64,000 nucleotides of DNA from Phlebiopsis flavidoalba (taxonomy: Eukaryota; Basidiomycota; Agaricomycetes; Polyporales; Phanerochaetaceae): assembly GCA_035772785.1 (NCBI GenBank), contig JAOCPU010000015.1:62001-126000 (forward strand). The letters are read 5' to 3'. The notes beneath the pieces are model-generated. The model was not told the origin of the DNA. It worked only from the letters and a program-made list of their open reading frames with translations, and did no database searches. This document shows positions 14,968-26,792 of this stretch, in pieces (positions within the stretch are counted from its first letter, which is position 1; every line of letters begins with the position of its first letter). Both the position numbers and the translations under genes were made by a program.

Positions 14968-15589
14968 AACGCTGTACCAGGCGGAACAAGAAGTGCAAGC
15001 ATACAGAGGGATGCCCAATGAAATGAAGCTGCATTTTAGACGGAAGAAATGTGGCTTAGAATGTGGCTGCCTCACGAAGTATTAGCCCAAAGGCGTCCTG
15101 TCATCGGGTCGTTGTAGGGCTTTTGGTGGAATTTCTTTGTCTCTCTGTGCGGCTGTGGCAGCCATGTACTTCGCCCAAGAGCTCCTCTAGTCTATGTCAT
15201 CCACTCATTATTGAACTCTTCGGGTCTCCTGGCATCGAGTGTAGAGACTATCATTGTTCGAGAGCTCGGACTCGGAGACCTCGGTCCTTGAATGAAACCG
15301 AGTTGACCACAACAAGTGAACGACCCGTTGTCTACAGTCTAGCGCGGGACCACAACTAGCTCGAAGGGTTGTGCGTGTGTATATGGCTCGAGGGAAAGTG
15401 AAGTGAGGGATGTGAGCGGATAGTCTTGTCAAGGTGGTACCGTAGCAAGCCACACACTCGAGGACGCGCGCACAGTACAATACCTGAATACTATTTGGTC
15501 AGATGCCAGAGCTTCGTCGTCTTCACCCAAGTCGTGCGAGGGGGAGATCAAGGTCCAGACGTCCAAGGCCGGTCGACTCAGCTCGTTTC
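14968..15589 (+). repeat. Duplicated upstream block, second copy (pairs with 10785-11279)
   Basis: Copy of the block upstream of gene B, in the same order and orientation, diverged with small insertions. The 200 bases between gene B's stop and this block show no feature. Confidence 0.7.
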
Positions 15590-16136
15590 TGTGACAGTCT
15601 GTGGACTGTCACGGCCTCACGTCTGTGTGACCCGCACGTGATGCGTTCTCACGGTGATTGCCGTTGCTTGGTCCCAACATCTCCACGCCACTTGGCCTGC
15701 TACTAAGTACTTACCTGGCTACTACCCATTCACACCACGACGTTCAGGTAGACTGAGTGCGGTGTCGTCTTTTGTATCACGCTCCTAGGCTTTACGCCTC
15801 TGTTTTCCGCCCTTGTGCTACCTGTATTCTGTCAACAACGGACTCCGAAAACGTGTACTTACGCAATCATTTACACCAGACCATCGCCGGCTACTAGACT
15901 CAATCAGCTTGGAAGGGAAATTCTATTGTCTGTGTTAATTTTACGAAGAAGCTGCGGAGCATTCAATCTCAGCTGCTTCATCTTAAGTAAGGTGAGTAAG
16001 CACTTTTGGTACTCCGCGCGCAATGCATTGATGGCAACCTGGGGTGGCCAATCCAACGCGACCTATAAGGTCACCTCTTGTAAGCCTACTACCGTTTTGA
16101 ACAGGTGTGTCCATCATCTTCCGAACTGCTTTTAAT
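15590..16136 (+). promoter_or_regulatory. Conserved FunK1 promoter block, copy C
   Basis: Third instance: CACGTGATG near 15636, CATCTCCACGCCACTTGGCC, CCAAT at 16049-16053, TATAAGG at 16064-16070 and a leader to the ATG at 16137. Confidence 0.7.
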
Positions 16137-19132
16137 ATGGGCTCAAGGCGTCGTCGTAGAGCGACCTCCAGCCTTCAACGTCCTCCGACGACGGTCAGAC
16201 AAATCCGAGTTTGACATCGGAGCACCTTGACGTCGAGTTGAACAACTGCGTTATCAGGTCTCCGACTCCTAGCGAGAAACCTGTCTTTTTTGGAACCCCG
16301 CGTCGCCCCGGAATAAACGTTGATCAAATCACACCCAAACACCCTCAGTTCTGCCAGAAGGTCGACGTCGTTATGAGTTCACGCTACCATTCTGTGACTG
16401 TGTCCCTCTTCCAAAACGAACTTCTGACAGGCCCCAATCTGGGCGCGCGGGAACTGAGGAGCCTTGGAAGCTTCAAGAAGCTGAGAGAACTCATGAAACT
16501 AGATACACCTGAGCAAAAGCCCGAGGGTTCCGACCAGGAAACTAAGGAGTCAGATCGAGAATCTGCCATATATCCCGTTCTCGTACGTCGTTATGTCTCG
16601 TCCTGTATATCTCTGCAACTAAAGTCTTTCAGTGCGAAGCTTTGAATAAAGTCATCAAGCTTGCGGGCTCAAACGTCGTCTTCAAAGATGTGTCACACTG
16701 GTCGGAGAGTACAGATATTGACCATCGCCCTGACCTGGCCATGTACCCAACCCATGCAAAAGCCGCAGCTGCGTACACCACTCACCGGAAAATCGCTCAA
16801 AAAATCGCAATTGAAGACCGCCGCTCGTTTACCGCACATTGCTCGCTGCGCCTACCAATGGATGGTTACTGCCATTGAAGTCAAGCCGAATGGAGTAGAG
16901 ACCGGATTTGGTTTCAAGCCAGGAGAGCCGCTCCTCCGGGACGGTGAGGAATCCGCCGATGTCAGGTCACAGCTTGCGACATATGCCTCGGAGATCATGC
17001 TGCGTCAACATAGGACTCACTTATTCTTGTTTTACATCGCCGGATCGTATGCCCGCATCTTTCGTTGGGACCCGCAACGGTGCCGTCGTCTCTCAACCCA
17101 TCAACCTAGACACCGACCTCAAGCAGCTCTTGAACTTGGTCTACCGCCTCGCTCGAGCTGACAGCGTCCTTCAAGGATACGATAGCACGGTGTCTCCTGC
17201 CAAAGACGAGGAAGTTGCAAAGTTACGCAGCTACACACCCGGAAACGAGTACCTCGAAAATTACAAGAACCTCATGTTGGACAACATGGTCGAGCACCCC
17301 ATCTACAAGGTACGCTTTTTTTTGTCCTGAGTGCCTTGTCGGATCGCCAATTCCTTGCTCTCTAGGTCGAGTGTGATGAAGTTCTGGACCCCCGATGACG
17401 TCCAACGAAAAACGCGGCGGTCACGACGAAAGAAGTTACTCATTGGAAAATGCGTATCAGGCGGCTACCAGCCTGTCGGTCGCTGCACCAAGGCCTGGGT
17501 TTGCTACTGCCTCAACGATGACAAGATGTTTCTTCATGAAGGAGCAGGTGTGGCGGGCCAACGACTCAGGCGTCCATAGTGAGATCGACACTTATCAGCG
17601 CCTTCGTAAACACGGCGTGCAACATGTTGCAACACTTGTGGCGGGCGGAGACGTCATCGACTCACGCGGCAAACTCCCAAAAAACTGTTTCGCAGAGGTA
17701 CTTCGACAAGGAAGGTATCAACATGTCTGATCGTATCCACACTCGACTCGTCATCAAAGAGGTCGGTCGACCCCTAGAATCGTATGCTTTCTCTGGCGAT
17801 CTCTCATTGCCGCCGTCCGTCAAGCACTCAAGGGTAAGAGCGTATTTGCATATTTTTTTCATTGGTTATCTTGCTGACGCCTTGTGGACCTGTTTGTACT
17901 AGGTCATCAGCAGGCGTGGGAGAAGGCAGGCGTTCTGCATCGCGACGTTAGCGTCGGGAACATATTGATCGACACCGCTACCGTCTCTGGCCGTTCTCCA
18001 GGCTTCCTGATTGACTGGGATCTATGCAAGTACAAAGAAGAATTATCCACTCAGACTGGTCCTTCGCAGGCTGGAATTTCAGTGCGTATGATGTCCGAAT
18101 CCCTGGAAAATGTTCGCTGACCCCCGGATTCAAGGGGACTTGGGCATTCGGCTCCGCGCTTTCTCTACAGTATCCCAGGAAGCCGAAGGAGCTCGCCGAC
18201 GATCTTGAGTCGTTCGTTTATATTCCCACGTACTGTGCGCTCCGATGGCATAAACACATGGAGTCTTCACCAAACATCGACGACCTCATCCACGCCACTC
18301 AGGAGCAACAAGAAAAAGCCAACCGCAAAAACCGCGAGCTGGCTTTCTCGAACAAGACGGCCACTTTTTCTACTCGGAAACTCTTCATTACAACGGACTC
18401 TCATCTGGCGGCAAACAGAAGCTCATTCACATCAAGAGTGGATGCCCTCCTTTGACACTTCAGGATACCGACTCTCCGCTCGACAAGTTGCTCAACAAAC
18501 TCTTTGATCTTCTGAACAGGCACTACCAGGCCGTTGATCTGGATAGCTTAGCACAATACCGAGCGATACCGGCCCCCTCTTTGAGGCCACGGCGGTACGC
18601 CTAGCCCCCAAAACGGTCGTGGCAATCGGGGTACCTATTGCATAGGATCAAGTTCACCGGTTGCCTCGTCATCGGGCCGTTCCAATACACCCCATTCGCC
18701 CAAAAGTTTTCGACCTCATTGGGACAGCCATCTCACGGCTCACAAGATGACACGCGACCGACCACGCCCTCTGGATAGTCACACGGAGATTCTGAAAATA
18801 TTTACTTCCGTGCTTCAGGATGCACGCGGACGTCCTCTCAATCTGAATAAGTATCTGCAAGATAAAGTGTTATGATCAGTTCAACGGTAACATCATCACC
18901 ACCGAGGATAATTACAAGAATCCTTCGGCTCGAAACACGACCAGCCGCAAGACTAAATCCGGAGCTTACAAACAAAGTCTCCAGGACGAACCCAGGGCAA
19001 CCACTGGTAAAAGAAGCCAGAAGACTTGGGATCTAATTCGCGCACGGGACGCCAATCCCAGACCCAAACAGAGGTTGAGGGCACGGCCCCTGAAGACCCC
19101 TAACCACGGCATGTATATATCCCTTCGTATGA
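16137..19132 (+). CDS. FunK1-family protein kinase C (tandem array, third copy)
   Basis: Third tandem copy. Exons 16137-16582, 16633-17309, 17366-17833, 17903-18081 and 18135 to about 19132; introns 50, 56, 69 and 53 bases. The frame breaks soon after the ATG (MGSRRRRRATSS) and resumes before TPRRPGINVDQITPKHP. Exon 2 reads VVFKDVSHWSESTDIDHRPDL, then ARCAYQWMVTAIEVKPNGVE and LFLFYIAGSYARIFRWD. Exon 3 has VGRCTKAWVCYC and RIHTRLVIKEVGRPLE. Exon 4 is clean: GHQQAWEKAGVLHRDVSVG, then NILIDTA and FLIDWDLCKYKEEL. Exon 5 has GTWAFGSALSLQYPRKPKEL, SFVYIPTYCALRWHKH and the PLKTPNHGMY tail; the exact stop is uncertain because of a break in the last codons. It is the partner of gene B in the ~4 kb tandem duplication. 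Confidence 0.8.
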
Positions 19133-20369
19133 GCGATAGCTTTGCTGCAGTGCGGCTACTGTGTCGATGACTCGGGGGTCCGCGCTCTGTATATCAGAGC
19201 AGGAATCTCTGTGTGATTTTGGATGTACCGCTTTGCCCAATGTACTCTACAACGATGTATCATTAGTGCGGTACGGCAGCGAGTCTGCCGACATTCAATC
19301 CTCGAAACTTCGCATGGCGTGAATTGTAAGCCATCCTAATAAAGTGTGACGTTTATTTCTGAGCGAACTTGTACAATTACATGTTCACCTCAGATTTATA
19401 CTGGAATAGCCTCGTTCAGGTCGTTGGTCGCGGTTCTGCAACAAGCTGCACCAAGCCTCGAGAACTCGAGAGCATACGCTTACGTCACGCGTCTTACATA
19501 ATGAACGGTATCGACTGCCGGGAGGCCCGGAGCGCCAGAGGCTGGCCTGACCGCTCCGATCGTTTCGACAGGGTTTCTCCTCTACTTACAAGTCATGCCT
19601 GTCAGACCTTTGCAGCTGTGCTACATACACCCGACTTGCCACGCGGCTACAGGGTACGGCTGACGCCTTTACGAATGTATGACTTGCTGATGGCAAGAGA
19701 ACCCGTTTGCGCACGGACAGACGGTTCAGACCGTAGATTTTCATAGAGTGCGTGGTCGCCAACAGCCCGCCGCGTACAACCACGCTGACTTAACTTGGAT
19801 ACTCACAGTCACTAGCTTACACTTGTAGTGTGTTTCTCAGAGACCACAGTCAATTCACACCCAATTTTCAATCGTTACGCGCACGGTGGATCACGAGCCC
19901 ACGATGGAAACCTCAAAGGACTCGTTGAACGATGTAAAATCGCCAAGGGTTCACATTTGTTTCGATTTGCAAAACATGATGCTTCTCACATATCATTTTT
20001 CACAGCCAGCTCTGGTGCTTGTCTTACGGTGCGAGGATCCACCGTGGCGTGATTATTGTTTTTTCCGTCTAAGGAGTGCGCCACAGCGATGTAAGGCAGT
20101 GGTAACTATTACAGGTGTTTCTCACTAGTCGCATCCATTGCTTTTGCACTACTTTGCTTAATGTTGGGTACAGAACATGATGAAATGATGGAATGATGTC
20201 GTTTCGGACCAGGCGAGCTCGCGGGACAAATATGGAAGACACCCTCCCCCGTTGAACTGCTCAAATCAATGCACTTTCACCAATCCCATCGTGATAGTGA
20301 TTAGTTGGCCGCGTGTCGTCTTGGCTGCGTCTGGGATATAGCTCTGTCACCACCTCCTGAGTCTAGGCA
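19133..20369. other. Gene-free stretch after the FunK1 array
   Basis: No protein similarity recognised in any frame and no repeat shared with the FunK1 units. It includes the terminator region of gene C. Confidence 0.45.
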
Positions 20370-22684
20370 ATGCAACCCACTGGCAGTACCAATCCTCGAG
20401 GTATGATGCAGCGGTTTACCTCCCCCTCGCATCTCGATGCTTACAGACCATCCTAAACCTTGCAGATAAGCCCAATCTCTTTAACTCATGTTCGCCCTCC
20501 GCCTCCCTGGACCCTCCGACCTCGGCTCTACGCATCGTATCCTTCCGCAAAACTGGCGGCACCTTGCCGTTCTTTCGGATCGGGGGGAATTTGAGCTGGC
20601 TCGCAACCTTTTGGATACACTTTGCGATTGGTCTGCTCTCGCGGAGAGCACATTCTGTATGGAACCAAGAACTCTCCCGTCACTACCAACTACTGGCTTT
20701 CCAAGCTACCGCCGAACGACCCTTCAGGGAGTGGGTTGAAAGCGATCACAGAAGACGGAGTCTTTACGTGGAGACGATGAGACCAAGTCCACTGAGCGCA
20801 GCCGTCATACAAGAGCTACCCCGGAACCACCGTCTACCGCTATGGCTGGCATGTCTCACGCCGAATAACCTCAGCACACTGGATGGGAGCACTGGATGGT
20901 AGTAGAAGAAGAAGGACACAGTCCCTTTCCGCTACAAAACTTCGGATAGGAAAGCCCATTGTGCGTAGTAAAGAATGGAAGAAATGCGCGCGCTCAGCTT
21001 TACGATATCTCGCTGGAACTACAAGTCTCCCTTACGCCTCTTCATATGGCATGGTGCCCAGCGGTGGGGATGTCAAAACCACAGGCTACCAACCTCACCT
21101 TCAAACTCATTCCTATTCTACAAGCCGCACTCAATACTATCGCAGATACATGTCGACGGGCTGGCTTTTTACCTGGCAGCTGGTTCAAACTACCCGGTCG
21201 AGATGCAAATGCACATCTTACAAGATCTGAGAGACATCCAGGGGCTGTCGAAGGCCAAGCGATCACTTCTATTTAAAAAGCCTATTCTTGCACAATGACT
21301 CCGACGCTCGCTTTCTCCTTTTCCATCTGCTGCTCAAAGCCATCGAACTGGCTGCACGCCACAATCAAGACACTTGTCGTGCAAAGGGACGTCTCGTGCG
21401 AAGGATTACCCCCCCGCACTGGGCGTCTTATCTTCCCTGCGGAAACTGTGCATCAAGGGGACCATCTCATCCGCCCCAACCTCACCAAATTTCGACGCGC
21501 TTTATCTCGGCATGCTGATCTCACTACGTTAGAGCTCAACGTGGAAAAGCTACGAATCTCACAAAAACCACCGTCTCGGGATGGGATGGTCACTCCTCCG
21601 CTTGATCCAAAAGACGCCTCACCTTGAAGTATTGATGCTAACAAGCCTTTTTTCAACAGTGATAACGACGAAGACGGAGTTTCTTGATGCCCATGATTTA
21701 CCGATTTCTGACATCATCCGAGCTGGCCCTCCTGCATTACGGAAAGTCCATAAGTTATCACAATAACGGCTGCTTGCCTGGGGACGTGGATCCCGGTTGT
21801 TGGTTATCTGGATGATTACCTCTGTCTACTCTCGAGAATGGACACGTCGGACCGAGTTGAGCTTGAGGCTGTAGACGATCTGGCGGAACTCGTCACTCGA
21901 CTGGCTAAATTGGGGACATACGGTAAACTCTGTTCCAACTCTCGATCGGTTGATCTGACATTCGTTCACCCGCCAGAGCTAAAATTCGACATCATCCGCT
22001 CGTTGCGTGGTGCGTGACACCTTTGGGCATTGTCTCACACTTTGAGCTCGAACTAACAGAGAATAGGATATAAGACACTGAAAAGTCGCGATCTGGGGCT
22101 GCGGATACGCCAATGTGTATATGACCTGCGCTGCAAGAGCAAGAGCACTACCTCAAGCTGCCGCATCAGCGATTTGGTCGAGTCCACCAACCCCAGTGTC
22201 CCGCGTCTCACGTATACCTCACACTGCAAAACTGGGAGGATTATACATCGGGGAGTCCTGTTTTGCGGCGATGCGGACACTAATTCCTGAAAATGTTACG
22301 TGCATTAAGCGTCTGTCTCAGTTCTTCGTGCTTGCCACGAGAGTAGTGCTCGCTGGATAAAAACTGTCTCTCCTCGTAGAAGACTGGGTGACAACACTGT
22401 CAGATAACTCCATGTTCTCTCTTCGTATTCTCAACGAGCATATTTATAGGTCACAACTACTGCGATCCCTGGAGGAGGTCCGCTGGAAGGATAATGGCGT
22501 CCCTGTTTGGGGACGTCGACTCGCTCGCCTGCGACCGTGGAGCGACGTGGTTTCAATTGGCCCGAGGGAGAGGAACATTCAGATTTGTCGGTCATTCTTG
22601 TGCGGTTCGTAACTTGTGTCAGTTTTTTTTCCAGCCCATGGTGATTACCTGCAAGGATGGAATGGAATTTGCTTGGCCTAAATG
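20370..22684 (+). CDS. Hypothetical protein, possibly F-box/leucine-rich type
   Basis: Not recognised. Coding character is suggested by a plausible intron (22012-22067, GTGCGT..AATAG with a CTAAC branch sequence) and by long amphipathic frames: FRIGGNLSWLATFWIHFAIG near 20.57 kb, LAFYLAAGSNYPVEMQMHIL near 21.2 kb, LTTLELNVEKLRIS near 21.53 kb, LLRLIQKTPHLEVLMLTSLF near 21.6 kb, and VELEAVDDLAELVTRLAKLG near 21.87 kb. Leucine spacing in the middle part resembles the leucine-rich region of fungal F-box proteins, but no F-box itself is visible. Frames switch several times, so start, stop and exon number are unknown. It could also be a decayed gene. Confidence 0.3.
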
Positions 22685-23434
22685 AGAAGCATAGAAAATT
22701 CAATAGGAAAAAGCGGTCTTACTGGGCTACTCCCCTGCGGAGGAGAGGATGTAGAACCATGATATTGTGCGGCTTTTTCTTATCACGATAGTATGTCTAT
22801 TCTAGATTTTCATTTGCGTTTCATTTACTCCGGCGTCACTCGCTCGAGACTCGCTCAGCTCTCATGTAAACGCCAACGTCGCATTATCACGATGGTAAAA
22901 ACTCGCAATACAAATGCGACAATGTTAAAGCTGTAAACTGGTAGAGAGGTAAAAATACGAATCCGGGTTCATTGAATCTTGAATACACCTGGATTGGAAT
23001 GGGCTCTAGGCTTGATGATGATCTTGACAGCTATGGCGATACCGCGCGGGTGGTAGTTCTCATAGAAAGAGAACCACTCGTCGGCGCCGGCAGCAGGAGC
23101 GATTATCGCATCAAGGTGTTAGCAGTTGGTAGCTGAGACCCTAGTAGACACGCATGCGACACGCGATACATTCATCAAGGTGCCGACATTTACGACGATG
23201 CGCTTCGCCGCTAGCTGGAAAACTCTTATGATGTTCCTGCTCCGTGATGGATACAGAAGACAAAGATCGAAAGTCACTCGGCTCACAATGGCCCGCAATT
23301 TTGTGAATGTGATACATATGATCTATGCGTACACGTAAAACATACAAAACGAATAGTGAAGGTCTGCAACAATGCTTGAGCGAGGACATAGGGTGACGAA
23401 ATCGATGATGGGTATTGGGGTCTTCCGCATGCGT
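22685..23434. other. Gene-free stretch
   Basis: AT-richer sequence between a possible convergent pair, the hypothetical gene on the left and the F-box/WD40 gene on the right. No supported coding frame. Confidence 0.4.
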
Positions 23435-25626
23435 TCAGTGTGGCGATATGATTTTGAGTCCATGATCCGATGAAGATGAGGGGTATCCGATCTTGTGTGA
23501 ATTGTGTAGGTGTTGAATAATTAGATGAAGAGTGAGGTGTCGAGGACCCTCAGTAAAATCGAGGACGACAATCTGTTGGTCATGGGAAGACGCTACAGAT
23601 AAATCAGCACAGTGCAATCACCCGAATTGACGGCAAATAATACCTGACTATCCGACAAGAATCAAGACATGTTGATATCTCGAAAATGTGGCTGTAATGT
23701 AGTACACGGAAACTTTCGCGCACGACCTTGCCCGTGCTTGGACGTCCCACACCTTGATGACGGAGCGTTAAGTCATAGCTGGTTATACTGTGCCGAAAAC
23801 TTTAACTGACGAGCCGGCCGCTGCGCGGGTCGATACGACAGCGTGCCGCACGAGCCCAAAAAATCCTCGTGCCCCCGACCAGCGTGCGCAGACACTCGCC
23901 TGTCGTGGCGCTCCAGACTTTGATCTTGCATAGTCGTTCGATAGCCAGACACGATCAAATCGCCCCCTTGAAGTACTCGAGCTTTGCTTCCACGCGAGAT
24001 AACCTCACCGCGGGTCGTGCAGGCGTCGAACGTGCGGGATTCGGATCGCCCGTCGTCATGTCCCACAGGATCATCTTGCCGTCGTCCCGCTCTGCACTAG
24101 CGAGTCGGTTGCCCTGCACCCCCACGGCGTTCACGGGACCCCCGTGGCCGCGGAAGGCGCGGTGCAGAGTTCTAAGTCTGACTTGTTCCAGACGAGAACA
24201 GCTGCATCCTTGCCACTGGACGCACACGGTACAGCTCAGAGGGCATTGATATCGGGGGATGGGTTAAGCCCACTTACCAGCTGATGATCCACTGACCGTC
24301 GATCCTTAGGTCAAGGACACCGCCAGTGTGCCCTCGCAGCACACCTCGCATTTCCGCGACAGTAGCCATCCTCCCTCTCGCCATCTTTCCCCTCGACGGG
24401 ATAAGAATATAGGTTCCACACGCAGACTGAGCAGTCGCTTGATCCGCTGACCATCATGCCTTTCCTCCAGCCGGTCGCCCTCGCCTTCCCAGACAGTGTT
24501 GGCCTCGTCAAGGTCGAAGTCGTGCTCGAATTTGAGCAGGCACGAGAACGCTGCCTCTGTGTCCAGAGAACGTCGCGAGGCACCGGCCTGTCTCGAGGCT
24601 CCAAACTCTGATGGTACGATCCCGAGAGCCTGTGATGATGCGCGAGGGACGAGTCGAATTCGAGGCAGTATACGCTGGCCTCTGTGTAAGCGTCATGCTA
24701 AGCAAGACTTAAGATGCACGTACCTGTCCTTGTAGGTCCAAGCAGCCTCCGAGTACGGGGCTCCCACGCTTTGGCGTTTTCTTTGTCCTCCCCACTATTG
24801 CGTGGAGGAGGGCGCCGATGACCACCGCTGTTCCAGCTCGGCACGGTTCCGGTACAGCTGGCGCCAATTGAGTTCAAGTGGCGCAGGGATGGCGCGTGCT
24901 CCTTCACTGAGAGTTTGCGAGGACGAGAGCATTACTGAGGATGGGCTGTGCACGTCAGCGTTTGGGCGCGCCGGAGATCGAGAAGCCAGCCTGCATTGTG
25001 GCCTTGCGGGCGAAGAGGGAGCGCCAGACCGCGTTGTCAGAGGCAAAGCCTGCGCCATGTTCTGAGATAGGAATGCGAGATTAGGTTAGGTCACGGGAGT
25101 AATCTGATATGAAGAGTGATACGAACCTTGAGACGCGTAAGCACGACACGACGTCTTGGAGATCGAGAAATGACAGAAGCTGCAGGGCCAACTCGTCGGG
25201 GATGTTTGCAATGATGTCTAGGCAAGGATCAGTTAGAAACAGCGTCAAGTGCACAGATGGAGCTGAGCAAACCATGAGGGTTTCTGCTATTCGCACGGCA
25301 CACGCACACAAGTGCACGGCCAACAACAGTGATTCACACGACAAGCTCGAAAGTGCCGTCTCCTCTTATTTTCTCAACTGCCCCCCGCGGTCGTGTGGAC
25401 ATAGACGTTGAAAGCGTGCGAAACTCACCTACACCAGTCACCGCTCTGACGTCAATGACACAAGCCTCGTCGTCGATGAGCTCTCCCTCCTCGCCATCCA
25501 GAGGCGGTAGATTGGCCCAGTCAATGTACCCACTCCCATCGAACTCTATCCAGAAGTCGTCCGAGGACACGTCTCCCCGCGACGCTTGCCCTTCTTGCCA
25601 GGAGACGAACCCGACTCACGCAGCAT
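23435..25626 (-). CDS. F-box and WD40-repeat protein (SCF ubiquitin-ligase substrate adaptor)
   Basis: Reading leftward: an acidic N-terminal region (DDFWIEFDGSGYIDWANLPP, 25.55 kb), the F-box IPDELALQLLSFLDLQD (25.2 kb), the linker LNWRQLYRNRAELEQRW (24.87 kb), then WD40 blades: RIITGSRDRTIRVWSLETG (24.6 kb), MMVSGSSDCSVCVWNLYS (24.4 kb), NRLASAERDDGKMILWDM (24.1 kb), and CKIKVWSATTGECLRTL (23.9 kb). A last segment ASSHDQQIVVLDF lies near 23.58 kb. Proteins of this build (Cdc4, Met30/Pof1, Fbw7) bind Skp1 through the F-box and bring phosphorylated substrates to the SCF complex for ubiquitination. Which of these it corresponds to cannot be told by eye. The start at 25626 is the nearest upstream ATG; the end lies between 23435 and 23520. 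Several frame breaks. Confidence 0.85.
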
Positions 25627-26792
25627 TCCCCATAATCGGGGGAGAAGGTTGAAGTTTCGAGAACTTTTGTAGCTTATTTGAGTGGGAGATGCGGGGGGGG
25701 AGTGAGTTGAAATGGAGTCGGGGCCGGGTTGACATAGTACGGGCTTGGAAAGGGCACGGAGCGTCGTGAGCCAGAGGGGAGGATATGAACATGAAGGGGC
25801 AGCGTCGGAGAGCGAGGGACGAGATGGTGACGAGAGATATTTCGCGTTCTCGGCCAGTTAATTAACGAGAACGTGTTCTGTTGCACGAAGCTGGGTGTCG
25901 GCGAGGGTGGTCGAGTGACCGTGTCTGCGCGAGGTACGGCCTCAAAGGCGACCCGTCAACCTGCTCGAGATCTGCTTGTGTGTTATAGCCTCGCAGAAAC
26001 GTATGGGGTGGGGGTGTTGGGGTCAGATGGCGGCAGATCTGAGGTCGTCACACGAACGGCGAACCCAGGATCGGTGGTGAGGAGACGGGTTGAAGCGTTG
26101 GGGGACGACTCCTGCACGTTGCCCTTGTCTTCGGTGATCGACATTCCAGACTGTCGTGAGCGCGGTGTGTTATGTTGTTGGGAAGGTGCTGGTGGTAATG
26201 AATGAAGGAACGAGGAATCAGAGCGTGCGTGAGAGCGTTAACGTTGTCGCCTTCTCCAAGCCTGCGGGAAAAAAAGGCAACAGGCCCCTCCCCCTGTTGC
26301 GGGGTATCACGTGATGGCGCCATGCTCAGGCCCGGCCACCACAGGACCCCGCACACCGTTTTAATTGTCCCAGAGAGCAAGGCAACCTGCCACCAGGCTC
26401 CCGAGAGAAAAACATTAGCTGTAGCTAAAGCTGCGTGTAGATGCTCCAATGCCTTGAACTGCTCCGTTCCGAATACCCCCAAAAATTCACCTGAGGGTGG
26501 ACATGCGCCTCAGTTCGCAAGTTTTTCTCGATTCCGAGGTTCACGGGATGGCGATGTTGGCACAGCCATCTCCATTTCATCGTGTCTAAAAGTTATGGAG
26601 CATGTATTCATGGAGTAATAGCTTCTACACTTGTGCTTGCGGTTGCTTCTATGCCCCGTACACTTCATCGCACTCTGAATCCGTAGACTGGAGAGTCAGA
26701 CACGTGGCCGCCACAATGCCTTTGCCCATTTCGGGTAGGTCGGCGACCCCGAACGCTCAGCGCTCAGGAACGTCTCTTCGAGTGCGACCACC
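25627..26792. promoter_or_regulatory. Divergent promoter region between the F-box/WD40 and Asterix genes
   Basis: About 1.2 kb separating two genes transcribed away from each other. It contains the perfect palindrome ATCACGTGAT at 26306-26315, which fits the RTCACRTG type bound by Cbf1-like bHLH factors. No coding frame here is recognisable. Confidence 0.4.

Noticed and set aside
5999..19132. Calling the three tandem FunK1 genes pseudogenes because of frame breaks
   Set aside because: The same type of break occurs in essential single-copy genes of the window, and catalytic residues and splice sites are intact, so sequencing error is the better explanation.
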